Source: Dioszegia crocea
Lineage: Eukaryota > Basidiomycota > Tremellomycetes > Tremellales > Bulleribasidiaceae
Assembly: GCA_001600615.1 (NCBI GenBank)
Contig: BCKK01000002.1
Location: 650,809 to 714,808 of the forward strand
Direction: 5' to 3'
DNA: 64,000 nt
Each line of letters opens with the position of its first letter. Within the stretch, counting starts at the first letter, position 1. Shown here one piece after another: positions 47,669 through 58,902 of this stretch. The notes below the pieces were generated by a model. The model worked only from the letters and a program-made list of their open reading frames with translations. It was not told the DNA's origin and did no database searches. Made by a program: the position numbers and the translations under genes.

Positions 47669-48085
47669 GAAGGGGGTGTGGGTGTGTTTCCATCGCGCCT
47701 CAGGCACACACCAAAGGAGGGTGGGCAAGGCGGTGATTGGGCTTGGCTGATCCTGTCATCCCGCCGACCCTGACACCCTCGTCCCTCGGTCGAGTCGACG
47801 CCTTTTGGATGATCAATTCCGAATCGGCAAAAAGGACTCAGGACAGGCACGGAGCAGTAATGGCACGAATTGCGCTGATCTTGTCAGCCGATAAAGGTCA
47901 CCTTTGTCCCGTAATTCCCCTCCGATTGTAGATTTTGGTGAGATCTGCGGTGTCATCATATTAATATCCGGGATGCATAAGAGCTAGATCTTTCTCGATA
48001 TTATCGTACTATACAAACCTTTTCCAAATTATTCCAGCCAAGTCATCAAGATCGTGTCGGAGGGAAAGCCAAAGCGCAAACATGA

Positions 48086-51000
48086 TCATCCCAAGAGCAC
48101 ATTCAAGGTCTTTTGGAAATCGTACGAGTTTGCCGCCAGCGCTTCCACAACTAGACCTCGATTGAAGCCCATCCCGCACAGCTGAGAAAGATCAGCTCAA
48201 CACAAATCAGCATTCAAAGTGTACGACATACCTTCTTAACATCCTCAATGTCGTCTGGCTGGGCTTCGCTGTCCCTGCGCTGAGGAAGGGGCGGGGCCGC
48301 TAGCGTGTCCGACCGACCGGGCGGTGCGCCTGATGGTGGGTTGTACTGCTGTGTTGACGCGGTATTGCTCTCAGATTGCCTAACACTATCAGCACGATAT
48401 AGTGGATACCAGGCGAGGACGAAAATGCCAACTTACGTCTCGAAGTCATTACCAAACGCGTCATCGAATGAGAATCCGCTATTGGGCGCCGACATGCCTG
48501 GCGCGACACCTCCCGACGTCTGCTGAGGCTGGCCAGCAGTACCGGCCGCTCCCCACGCTCCCTGCCCCTGCTGGCTAAACGACGGCGCGGGTGGCGAGAC
48601 CATCTCGTAGCTTTTGCTCATTCCCGTAGACGCCTCACTTCCTTGACCAGTAGACGGCTTCTCAAACTCGTCATCGAAATCAAAGTCATCCCTGAATGAC
48701 TGGACCGGTGCCTTATGCGCCGACTCGTCAACCTGGACAGGTGGCTGATCTGAGAAGTCAAAGTCGTCCTCGTCGAATGCGTTCCCGGTAACCTGGGACT
48801 GGACAGGGGGAGCGGCACCAGGAGGTAACTGGGGCTCGGGATGAGTGGACGAGGAGGCGGGTGCAGGGGCAGGGGCACCGAACGGGTCAAAGTCGTCGAA
48901 CACCGGCGGAGCAAGTGGGGCGGCGAGAGCTGTGGACTTTGCGGAGGATGGGGGCGGGGGAGCAGATCGTCGCGTCTTCTGCTGCATGTCCGTCTCGGGT
49001 GATGAGGAACGGAAAGGTGACTCTGTGGATTGACGTGGTTCGGGCGATACAGCCGATCCACGAGATGGCTCGGCGAACGTATCTACCTCTCGTTCAGAGG
49101 AGGGGACTTGCGAACCGCCAATCGCGGACGGGTATGCCTTACTAGGCCCATCCAGATCCTCCGGTCCATCATCCTCATCTGACGAAGCATCATCGTGCTG
49201 ATGATCCGCTTCGATCGCCTGGGGTGCAACGACGGGGGAATCCGGCAAGCTGGCGGGCGCGACGGCCTGAGTGGAGTCTGTCCGTTCTGCCTCGGGTCGA
49301 AGATAAGGGATGGCTGACTTGGGGATACCAGAAGGGATGCCTTCAGATATAGCGGATTGGTCAAAGTTGGTGTATGAAGAATCGAAATCTGAGGAAGGGG
49401 CAAGTGGGGCCGGAGGATCAATCGAGCGGTCCGATGAGGTAGGGTGAGACTCACCGACGCCGTGCTCGGCGACGGAGGTAGGTGCGTAGATATGGTGAGA
49501 GCTAATGGGGTATTCCGAGCCCGATTCAGGCTGAGAGGCCGCAGGGTGGATAGTCTGCTCGCTAGCGAACGAGTCCCCAAAGTCCGAGTCAAAGTCTACG
49601 GCTTTGGCAGAGGTCGATGCTGGCGCCTGGGCTGCATGCTGGGAGTTGCCAAAGGAGTCACCAAAGCCTGAATCGAAATCGTCAAACTGTGCGGCGGAGG
49701 GCGCACTGCCGCTCGTAGGCGCACCGAAGGGGTCAACTTCGGTATGCTGAGGTGGTGCGGCAGATTCAAAATCGTCCGATCCATCCGCTCCGAAGGGATC
49801 GTCTTCGGCCTGGGACGTCGAGTGCTCCGCGGCCGCTAGAGGTGCGACAGGAGGGGAAGTGGCGTGGGTAGGGGAGGCAGCCATGGACCGTTCAGCTGCG
49901 CCGTCGTTCGAGTGGAGAGCTTTAGACCCGTCCTCGTGGTCGAGGGGCTTTTCTGTCTCGTCGGTAGGCGAGACAGCATGCTTGGCAGCTTCGAAGATGG
50001 TGGTCGCTCCGGCAGCCACTACGCCCGCAGCCAGCCCGACCGCCGCTCCCGCACCCATCAACGCCGACGAGACGCCCGATGTGCCTGTCTCCGGCGCAGT
50101 CTCCTGTGTAGGTGACCGTGCGTTCCGTAATTTGTCGAAGGGGTTGTTGGATCGCTGCGACATGCCAGTGGGCACTGGGCTGAGAGCCGCGGGTGTAGAG
50201 GGAAGGGGAACGGTAGAGGCGGTGTTAATTGCGGCGGGCGAGAATATTTGCCTCTCAACCGGGGCAGGAGCAGCAGCGGCAGCAGCCTGGCTGTCTTCCT
50301 CCGCTTTGATCTCGGAATGTACGCCATCTCGACTTCCCTCAGCAGTAGTCAATTGCTTCTTGGCGATTGAAACCATTCCCTTCTGCTGCCTCGCCTCCTT
50401 CTTTAATTTCTCCAGAGCGAGCTTTAGGCCCGTCTTCTCATCCTCAACCTCCTTCATCTTCTTCTGCAATCCTCTCACTTCCTCTTTATCCCGTAACAAC
50501 GCCTGCTCCAGCTCATCCTTCTCGGACCGCATAGCCGATAGATCCGATTCGGCCGAAATGAGGTCCTTGTTGAGCGTCTGGATGCTGTCCTGTTGCTCTC
50601 CCACACGGACGCGCAGGTCGCTAACGGATTTGCTCTCCGCCTCGTGTTTGACTCGAGCAGAAGATAATCGCTGCTCAATATCTGCGAGCTGAGCTGCAGT
50701 GGATTGGGCTGATCGCTCCAGGTCACCGCGCTGCTTTTCGAGGTCGGCAACACCGCGCTCGGTGCTCGAAAGCTGTGTCTGCTTCTTTCCAATCTCGGCA
50801 GATCGGTCGGGGACAGAGCTGGACGGTGCGGAAGAGTCGTCACCGAGTAGGTCACTGGATGGCATCCGGAAGTTGACAGCACTGGGGCTGGAGAAGTTGG
50901 TAGCTGAGCCGCCAGTCATCGAGGGCGAGAGGGCCCGAGAAGCGGGAGGAGGTGGAGGAGCGGTAGGTTTCCGTGACGGAGCAGGAGGCATGAAGGATTG

Positions 51001-52329
51001 GGTAGGGAATGATGGGATAGGCTGGGCCTGTATCGAGCGCGTCGGCGTTCCAGTGTTGGATGGAGGGGCAGGCTCGTCGTCTGCAAACAGATCAAACAGG
51101 TCTTTGGTGACGCTGCTGACTGGCGCTTGTTGCTGGTTGGAGTATTCACCTCGGAGGGAAGGGGGTATGAGGCTGTTGGGTAGAGTTGCCGGAACGTCCC
51201 GACCCGCGAGTTTGCCATTGATGAGGTACATCGCCACGGCGAATTCGTCCTTGGTCAATTTACCCTCCTTTCTGATATCCGCCAAATCCCAGATACCCGC
51301 CAAGGATCCTTCATCCAGATTTGACTGGAGCATAAAGGGAACGGCGACATCGCCCTCAATGACACCCTTGTTCTGGGTGTCGAGCTGAGCGAAGAATCGA
51401 TCCGAACTCGCCTTGTCACTAGGACTGATATCCCACTGCGGCGGAGGCGCTGATGCGGATTTGGGGGGAGGGAACGCGGACCGTCCAGTGTTTTGCGCGG
51501 ACAATGCCTGAGGTGGCATTTGACCAGTGTATTGAGGTCGGATAGGGGATGCGGGGCCGGTGTTTTGCCTAGCCATCGGACTGGCGGGGGCAGGCCGACC
51601 ACCCGAAGCTTGCTCGTAGACGGTTGGAGGGAGTGTAGAGGGGAGAGTGAGAGAGGGATTGGCCATGCATGATTGGATGAGGTACATGCCGATGATGAAG
51701 TCGGACAAGTCGAGCGAGCCTCGTTGTTGGGTGTCTGCAAGTGACCTTTCCATCAGCCCAGTCTACTGATGCAAACATACCATATCTGACCGAGCTGGTC
51801 GTAGCCCAATTGACTCTTGATGAACGTGTCCCTCGCCTTATCGCCTGATACCAGTCCATTCTGAGGGCCGCACCCGACGAATATCTTGGTGAACTTTGCC
51901 CGATCGGCCGCAGTGAGGGGTGGCAAGGATGAAGAAGGTGCCGAGCGTTGTCCGGTGACTTGAGCAGAGATGGGAGCTTGGGGAGGGGGCGTATGTCCCG
52001 CAAACGTGGGGTAGGGGCCGGCTGGAGATTAGACGAAGCTGTGCACTAAACTTACCCTTTGATACTAGACTTTCGTCCACTTGTGACTGTCCTCCCTTCT
52101 GCATCCACCCGATAAGCCTTGCGGCCCTGTACCAAGCATCTCGGGTGAGAAAGCCATTGTTCTCTGGGTCTGCTAATGCCCAAACTTCACCCAAGGTCTG
52201 TTGAGGGAGATTAGACGAGACGAGGAAGGGGAGCGCATCTTGTCCCGGCAACACACCCGCTTGGTCTTTGTCGATGACTGAGAATAGCTGGTCATAGTAT
52301 GCCCTCTCTTGGGGACTATAATTCGCCAT
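48086..52329 (-). CDS. EDE1: Endocytic scaffold EDE1 (Eps15-like), 1355 aa
   Basis: Exons in transcript order: 52329-52056, 52021-51781, 51745-48437, 48379-48232, 48181-48086. Three EH domains: ERAYYDQLFSVIDKDQAGVL (about 8-95), the second around FVGCGPQNGLVSGDKARDTF..LGQIWSLADTQ (about 125-200), and the third FFAQLDTQNKGVIEGD..IWDLADIRKEGKLTKDEF (about 277-360). A coiled coil spans about 484-640 (LEKQRGDLERSAQSTAAQLA). A long disordered region carries repeated DPFGA and DFDSDFGDSF motifs. A C-terminal UBA domain ends the protein (VKKLCGMGFNRGLVVEALAA, then NSYDFQKTLNVLLG). This is the EDE1 architecture: early clathrin-site scaffold that binds NPF motifs and ubiquitin. Intron 1 is only 34 nt. 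Confidence 0.93.
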
Positions 52330-52527
52330 GATAAGGAGTATGGATTGGCTGTGTACAGGAGAGATAGAGTATAGTGCTGGGATAGGCCGGCTGCGTCATG
52401 ACCGGCCCGAGCCTATATCAACCCGTTTATATCCCACGTCACTCCTTTACGTTAGTCAGGCACGCACCAGCAGGCATCAGCCAAAAGTCAATTAATCTCT
52501 CACAGTGCAACCATATCATAGCCAGCC

Positions 52528-53517
52528 ATGTCAGCTACAGCATCAACGAGCAGGTTCGCAGCTCCAACATGGGTGCACAATCTCTACTCACGCTTCCCTC
52601 TGGTCGTCATGGAGCAAGAGGATGAGATTCCATGGAAGCGAGAGCTTCGTAACTCGGACGCCGAGTGTTCTTTATGGGTATGTCAGGCTAAGACCCTTAG
52701 CACTCATGATATCCTACTGACCAGCTTCAGGTACATCGATCCGCTCCATCCGACCACCCGTACCATCGCTCATGGGCGTCTGTAGAGCCCGACTCACTAC
52801 GTGTCCAGCTCTTATTCCTCCTTCGTCAAGTCCCAGTCTCATTTAGACCTTGGGCGAACGAGCGATCAGCCCCCAAATCCAGATTACCAGCTCTGCAAAT
52901 CCTGGCCGAGGAGCGTCTGATACCGGTCGACGAGATCCGATCTTGGCTAGATCAAACATACCCCCTAAAGGGAAAGAACAAAGAGTGAGTCGTATTGCGA
53001 CAGGAGCTGATTCTAGAATCCAAAATATGCCTTCGCAAGAAGCGTACGATCGCGGCGTGGCCTTATCCCAGCTCGTCCTTGGAGATCTGTACACTGCGTA
53101 CCTATCCGAAAGCTCTCGTAGCGTATACAAACAGATACCAAATCCACCACCACTTGCCGCGGGGCTCAAAACGCCCCTTCCCGCCGCGTTAACGGGGGAT
53201 GGACGGACAGTGGATGCTGAAGAGGTGGTGGGGAGGGGGGAGGATGCTTTGGAGGTGATCAGTGCGCAGATCGATGGACAGTGGGCTCTGGGTGCTAGGT
53301 ATGTCGCCGGATGCCTTTCTATCTCGGCAGAAGCAGAGAGCAACAGCTAATGGTCAGCCAACCGACCCCACTAGACGCTTTGATTGCTGCGCACCTGTAT
53401 CCGATATACGTTCTGAAGACTTCCTCCGCCTTGCGTCGAAAAGCCGAATCACATCCTGAACTTGGGGACTACCTGGATAGAGTTCTGACATCGGCGGGTG
53501 CGGGAGTACGGGATTAG
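52528..53517 (+). CDS. Metaxin/SAM37-like mitochondrial outer-membrane import protein, 281 aa
   Basis: Exons 52528-52677, 52731-52984, 53017-53298, 53358-53517; the second intron is only 32 nt. GST-like organisation: an N-terminal thioredoxin-like half (PTWVHNLYSRFPLVVME, then LWVHRSAPSDHP, LPALQILAEERLIPVDEI and SWLDQTYP) and a helical half (AYDRGVALSQLVLGDLYTAY, then PTPLDALIAAHLYPIYVL and HPELGDYLDRVL). The order matches metaxin/Sam37, a subunit of the SAM/TOB complex that inserts beta-barrels. No clear C-terminal membrane anchor, unlike many metaxins. Assignment is by pattern, so moderate confidence. Shares a 198-bp divergent promoter with EDE1. Confidence 0.7.
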
Positions 53518-53744
53518 CGCTAGCATGCAGTCTTCACTTCGCAGCAGTCTTGGCGCTCGGACCATTGTGCGAGCCGCAACTGTGTAAAGCTGAGCATCAT
53601 CTGGTAATATAGTCGAGCATCAACTGGTGACCAATCTTGCAGAGGGCTGAATGATTCTTGGAACCCTGCAGAGTGCTGGATGATTTTGGACTTCTTTGCA
53701 TTCTATTCTCGTTTCTCGCCTACATCTATCTACAATATCTTCGC

Positions 53745-54589
53745 TTAAGCCTTCTGCAAAAGTTCAACTAGCTTCTCGCCGAGAGGCTTCGCACTGGCGG
53801 GGTTCTGGCCTGATGACATCAGCAAAGAACTTTTGAAAGTTTTAGTAAAGAAGCTCACCAGTCAAAACGCCGTTGCTCCAGACCACTTTGGGCGCCCAGT
53901 CGTCCGCCTTGACGTACTTGCCGCCAAGCTCTGACAGACGGTCCTGAGGGGAGAAGGGGAGGATGTTGACAAAGTCGTTGTAGGGTGTTTGGGATTCCTC
54001 CGAGTTGGAGAAGACAGTGCACTCGGTGCCCTTGAAGATGGAGTCGCCAGAGGGGGTTTTGGCGTTGACTAGGGCGGCGGGACCATGGCAGACGGCAGAG
54101 ACGGGCTTCTTGGCAGCGTAAAACTGAAGGTCAGCGATTGCACTTGTATTGGAGGAAGTGAACACTCACGTCGTTGACCAATTTGATGAAATCCTTGTTG
54201 TCGGGCAGGTCAATCATGGGTCCGTGACCGCCAATGACAAAGATCGCAGCGTAGTCCTCCGCCTTGACATCGCTGATCTTCTTGGTCTCAGTGAAGAGCT
54301 TCTTAGCCTCGGCGTCGTCGTTGTAGAACCGAACGGACTCCTCGTCTTTGAAGTTCTCAACACTGCTCTGGTCGACGGGGGCGAGACCACCCTTGGTCGA
54401 GGCACTAACGACGTTGAAGTGCTCCTTAACGGCGTAGTATCTACCAGTCAGCACTAGGTCAGGGCATAGCCAGAGACAAAATACTTACGGGTGGGCAGCC
54501 TCAGGAACATACCATCCGGTAGCGGCACCGTTCAACAGCTTGTCTGCTGAGGTGAAGATGAAGAGAACGCTCTGCTTGGTGGCGGACAT
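53745..54589 (-). CDS. HSP31: HSP31-like DJ-1/PfpI family protein, 233 aa
   Basis: Exons in transcript order: 54589-54489, 54440-54170, 54123-53859, 53809-53745. HSP31-type proteins act as methylglyoxalase (glyoxalase III) and stress chaperone in the cytosol. Seen are the start VLFIFTSADKLLNGAATGWY followed by VPEAAHPYY (conserved Glu), AAIFVIGGHGPMIDLPDN, and the nucleophile elbow AVCHGPAAL with Cys136-His137. Length matches yeast Hsp31 (about 237 aa). The upstream region has a TATA box and a GAAnnTTC inverted repeat, in keeping with stress induction. Confidence 0.93.
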
Positions 54590-55022
54590 TGTGTGTAATT
54601 GGGGTTTCTGTGTGTGGGAAAAGTAGTATAGATGAGTGATGAATGTGTTGACTGGGTCTGGAGGCTACCTCTGTACTATATATACAATCAGAGACCGAGA
54701 AATTTCCTCGGTGCTTTAAAGCAATGCCACCTCCACCAGAGCCTGCCTCCACCATGACGTAGTATGACACACACCGCTTACGAATATTCTAAGGAATGCT
54801 CTAGAACACGCGGCGATCGCCGCCATTACGTCCCTTCCACACGCCTGCCGTAACTCTCGGCTAAGGCCGGCTCAAGGCGGGTCTCCCGGGCCGGAATCCT
54901 GCTCTGGAGTCTGGTGTGGCTGGGCAGCTGCACATCTGATTGACAGCGGGAAAGACAAGGACAGGCTGCCTCTCTAGCATACATTACATTACTTGACTCT
55001 TCCCAAATACAACACAGACACC
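54590..55022. other. Divergent promoter region HSP31 / beta-HAD
   Basis: 433 bp between two start codons. Contains the TATA/HSE-like elements listed separately, on the HSP31 side. No gene. Confidence 0.5.
54678..54706 (-). promoter_or_regulatory. TATA box and heat-shock-element-like repeat upstream of HSP31
   Basis: TATATA at 54678-54683 lies about 90 bp upstream of the HSP31 ATG. GAAATTTC at 54699-54706 (GAA-nn-TTC) lies about 110 bp upstream and fits a two-unit heat-shock element. The motifs are seen; factor binding is inferred. Confidence 0.4.
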
Positions 55023-57128
55023 ATGTCAAGCTCCAAAGTACAAGTCGGCTGGATTGGCCTCGGCGCCATGGGCTCCGGTATGGCCGCTAGTCTCGTCGAG
55101 CAGGGTTTCCCTGTCAAAGCGTACGATGTGTGGAAGCCTTCCCTCGAGGCGGTGGTCAAGCTCGGTGCGACCGCCGCTGCGACGCCTAAGGAGGCTGCGG
55201 AGGGCGTCCAGGTACTCGGTCTGATGGTCGTCAATGCCGTCCAGGTCGAAGATGTCTTGTTTGGTGCAGGCGAAGTTGCGTCTGGTGAGTTTTGGCGCCG
55301 TTACATCTGCTGACCGAAGTCCTCAAACCCGGCTCTTCCATCATCTGCTTCTCCACCGTGCCTCCCTCCTTCCTCGTCACCGTTCAGAAGCGGCTGGAAG
55401 CTCTCGGTATCGGATTGTGTGACTCACCTGTATCGGGTGGCTCCACCCGTGCCGCCGCGGGAACTCTCACAGTCATGACCTCGGGAACGACTGCTTCTAT
55501 TGAAGCCGCACGACCGGTGCTCGAGGGTGTCACTCGGAAACCCGAGGGGAATCTCAGTGTTGTTGGCCAATCTTGCGGAGACGCCAGTAACTTCAAACTT
55601 ATCAACCAAGTCTTCTGTGCGGCCCATATCTGCGCTACTAGCGAGAGTATGGCATTTGGTGCCAAGATGGGATTGAACCCCAGGATGCTGTACAACATCA
55701 TCCGTACCGCTGCCGGTGATAGCTTCATGTGTGAGTACTGCGTCTCACTGCAAGCTACAGTGCTGATCCTTCAGTCGGTCACCGAGTTCCATGGCAATTG
55801 CGCCACGATGGCGTACCCAAATCCGCCATGTCCATCATCGCCAAAGACTCCGGTATCGTGAACGACGAAGCCCGTCTTATGGGCTTCCCGGCCCCCATGA
55901 GCGCCGCAGCAGAACAGGTATTCATCTCCGCCATGGGTTCGGGTATGACGCGCGAGGACGACGGGCTGCTCATTAAGCAGTACCAGCACTTTGGCGCACC
56001 CCAGGTCGCCGAGACTGGCACCGAGGAGGAAGAGGCGAAGAAGGCCAAGGAGTTGTCAATAACGCCTTCGGGTAAACCCAACAAGGTCCTCTTTGTGGGA
56101 TTAGGCGCGATGGGCAAAGGAATGGCCTTGAGCGTTCAGAAAGCCGGCCATAAGGTGGTCGGGTATGACATCCACGAGCAGACCTCAGAAGCCTACAAGC
56201 AGGCAGGCGGCGAGGTGGCCAAGGATGCTTTGGCTGGAGCGAAGGATGCCGACGTCGTTGTCTTGGTGCCTAACACTGCCGCACAGGCGGAGTTGATTCT
56301 CTTCGGCACTGAGGAGAATGGTTTGTGTTCAGGTCAGTCAAAGTTTTTGCTAGTATCCGAAATGAGGCTGACGAGTCAGTCCTGCCTCAAGGCGCTGTTA
56401 TCGTTCTTTGCTCCACTATCGCACCATCCTCCGCCGTCAGCTTGCAGAAGCTCCTCGACAATGCCGGCAAAGGCCACCAACTGGTCGATGCACCCGTATC
56501 CGGCGGACCCTCCCGAGGCGAAACTGGCGATCTTGCCATTATGGCTTCCGGTCAGACTGAAGCGCTCAGCAAGGCTGCTACTGTCTTGCAGGCCATGTCC
56601 ACCCAGGCTGGTCGAGATGTCAACTTGCACTACATCCGTCAGTCCATCCAATCAGCCGTCTTGATCTGTGCTGATTTCTACAGCTGGAGGTGTTGGATTC
56701 GGAAACAAAGTCAAGGCTGTCAACCAGCTGCTGGCTTGCATCCACATGGCCACCGCAGCTGAGGCGCTCGCGTTCTCCGTCAAGAAGGAAATGGACCTCG
56801 ACGCCGTGATGTCTGTCATTCTGAGCGGGGCCGCCTACTCTTACGTCGCCAAAGACCGTAAGTTTTTATCAGTGGACATGTGCTGACGACAGGTGTACCT
56901 CGAATGCGAATGGCCAATGCGCCCGTTCACTCAGCTACCGACACTCTCGTCAAGGACCTCGATATCGTTCTTACGGAAGCACGCAAGCTCAGCCTACCGC
57001 TCTTTTTGGGCTCGGCGGCGTATCAGCAGTTCGTGGCGGCGCAGCAGATGGGCTGGGGAAGGGAGGACGACAGCTGCTTGGGCAGGCTATGGGAGAAGTA
57101 CGGTATCCGTATCAGGGCCAAGGAGTAG
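55023..57128 (+). CDS. Tandem-duplicated beta-hydroxyacid dehydrogenase (HIBADH family), 632 aa
   Basis: Exons 55023-55284, 55320-55730, 55775-56332, 56380-56637, 56684-56857, 56893-57128. Two full modules of the 3-hydroxyisobutyrate/6-phosphogluconate-like dehydrogenase fold in one chain. Module 1 opens VGWIGLGAMGSGMAASL (Rossmann GxGxxG, residues 9-25), then DSPVSGGSTRAAAGTL and NFKLINQVFCA. Module 2 opens VLFVGLGAMGKGMALSV (about 330-346), then DAPVSGGPSRGETGDL and NKVKAVNQLLA. The catalytic Lys of the family sits in NFKLINQ (module 1) and, by position, in NKVKAVNQ (module 2). Both nucleotide sites look intact. Two introns are 35 nt. Substrate unknown (hydroxyisobutyrate, threonate or tartronate-like). 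Confidence 0.88.
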
Positions 57129-57285
57129 TTAGCGCAATAGGGGCAGCGCCTCACGTCGCTCTCGAGATCTCGAGCAATTCAAGCTTTTGTTTATGCGCAC
57201 GGACTTATGATTTTTGGTGTATGAAGGAATTTCAAGAAACGCCTTTGTTGGCTGAACCTTTCACAATCTTCAAGCCAATATCCCC

Positions 57286-58856
57286 ATGATGCAGGCAGAA
57301 ACTTCCTCAGCAAGCACATCAACAGGGAAGGGGAATGGACCTCCTATCCCCAGCGCGACTCCAGTGGCTGGCGGTGCGGAAGAGGGTGAAGAAGAGGATG
57401 AAGATCAGATTGACTTGGCCCATATCCAAAGCTTCGCCGAGTCAGTCATCACTATTGTCGTCAGACAAGCACATATGCTGACCCGGTCAGTAAAGTACAG
57501 CACCGTCCTGGACACAGTCGGCCACAGATCACCATACCGAAACGCGGAGAGAAGGATTTTGAACCCTTGGAGGAAACTGTAAATCTGCAAGAAATGATGT
57601 TGCAAAGGAGTCGAGAGGCGCTTTTTGGGGCATTGCAAGGAGTGAGGGGAGGAAGCAGGTGAGTTATTGGTAGCAGAAGAATCCTACTGGTCTATAGCTG
57701 ACATACACAGCAAAACTATATCTCACGCGCTCTATTCGCCAACCAGCCCATACCCTTACCTCCTCATCACCCGGGGTCATCTACTCGACTCGATGGGTAT
57801 CTCCATGCGAAATTCCCCAGAGGGTAAAGGGAAAGCCCGGGCCAGGACGGAGCTCTTGCCTGAAGAAGCGCTCTTCCTGCTCGAAAGGGGTTCATTACAG
57901 ATATGGCTGGGACCCGAGGGTGATTCTGGGACCGAGTCGCCCTCGGCCGTCGGAACGTGGAATGAGGAGGATCATGGGGTGGTTGGGGCTGTCGAGATGA
58001 GTGTCAGTGAGGGATTTGCGGCGTTTCTGGGTAAAGATGGCCTAACATGGGAGCGATATCAGGTATTTCGTTTATAATTCTGGACCATTCGGCAGAAATG
58101 CTGACACGACAGTCATACGCCTACCTCAAGCGATTAGGCTATACCGTCCAGCGCACCCCTCGTTTCCTCCCTGAACACTTTGCGAATGGCCCGACATCTC
58201 CCAAAACCTCGTCTCACCCGCCATTTCGGACATGGTGGCTCAAAATCCCATCGTTTCTCTCTCAGATGTTCCGCACTGTCACTTCCGCAGCAGCACGAGC
58301 CTGGCGCCGCTTGCGGTTCAACCCCAACTTGACCCTCCTCTCAAATTGGCATGGCTTGGACTACCGTAAGCTTCCCCTTGTGAACTCCACTGATAACCCA
58401 GCGTCTCTTTTCAGACATCTCCGACTTGTCCCCTCGTCTCACTCCCAGCCCCTCCCTCCCCGCCCCGCATCATCGACTCTCAACCCCTATCTACCCTTCT
58501 TCCACGTCTGGAAGCCAGCCGTACCATGGTCCAAATCCAAATGGGACAAGGGAAGTCTGATTGGCTTGGAGCGCCAACCTCCAGACTTCCGAGCCGCAGC
58601 AGTCAACGCCCGGATTCACCCTCTGCCGACAATACATCAATTGACTGAGATCTTTGATGAGTCACCCGAAGAGCATCGGGGCCCTATCCAGCGCAACGGC
58701 CCCCAATATCGACCAGTGGGGTTTCCGAGTCGTGTCAATCCAGTGGCGGAATTGAGGAACGGGGACAGGGCGTTCATTGTGGCCGTGAACGACTCGGGAA
58801 ATTCGGGATGGGTCAGGTTTGGTCGAACGGGATTTGCGGGTCATGCTATGATGTAG
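57286..58856 (+). CDS. SEN54: tRNA-splicing endonuclease subunit SEN54, 460 aa
   Basis: Exons 57286-57440, 57491-57658, 57711-58062, 58113-58365, 58402-58856. A structural subunit of the heterotetrameric tRNA intron endonuclease. Seen are ITIPKRGEKDFEP, SREALFGALQGVRGGS, the PF12928-type core TELLPEEALFLLERGSLQIW (about 157-176), then SYAYLKRLGYTVQRTPRFLP, and in the last exon LPFFHVWKPAVPWSKSKWDK, then VNARIHPLPTIHQLTEIFD and ELRNGDRAFIVAVNDSGNSG. The joins GA|T (57440/57491) and C|CG (58365/58402, a 36-nt intron) are required to keep frame. Two consecutive ATGs (57286, 57289) are possible starts. Confidence 0.92.
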
Positions 58857-58902
58857 GAAATGTACACTATACATGTCTGCTCAAATGTACATCAAGAAGT
58901 TT

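Larger units (their letters stand above)
47345..48085. other. Intergenic region with low-complexity tracts
   Basis: 741 bp between array gene 3 and the 3' end of EDE1. It contains a 12-bp poly-C run and a GT microsatellite (separate entries), an AT-richer segment at about 47955-48030, and a GTAAGT donor near 47398 for the gene 3 leader intron. No gene. Confidence 0.5.

Noticed and set aside
47623..47850. 75-codon ORF across the GT repeat
   Set aside because: Created by translation of the microsatellite (alternating His/Thr).
49859..51388. Long plus-strand ORFs (277 and 229 codons) inside EDE1
   Set aside because: Antisense to the EDE1 coding exon, which has three EH domains and a UBA. The composition (Ser/Ala/Arg-rich) is the mirror of EDE1 codon bias, with no start context or domain.
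57441..57582. Read-through of SEN54 exon 1 to a 98-aa protein
   Set aside because: Removing the intron 57441-57490 restores the frame into ITIPKRGEKDFEP, a conserved SEN54 motif.
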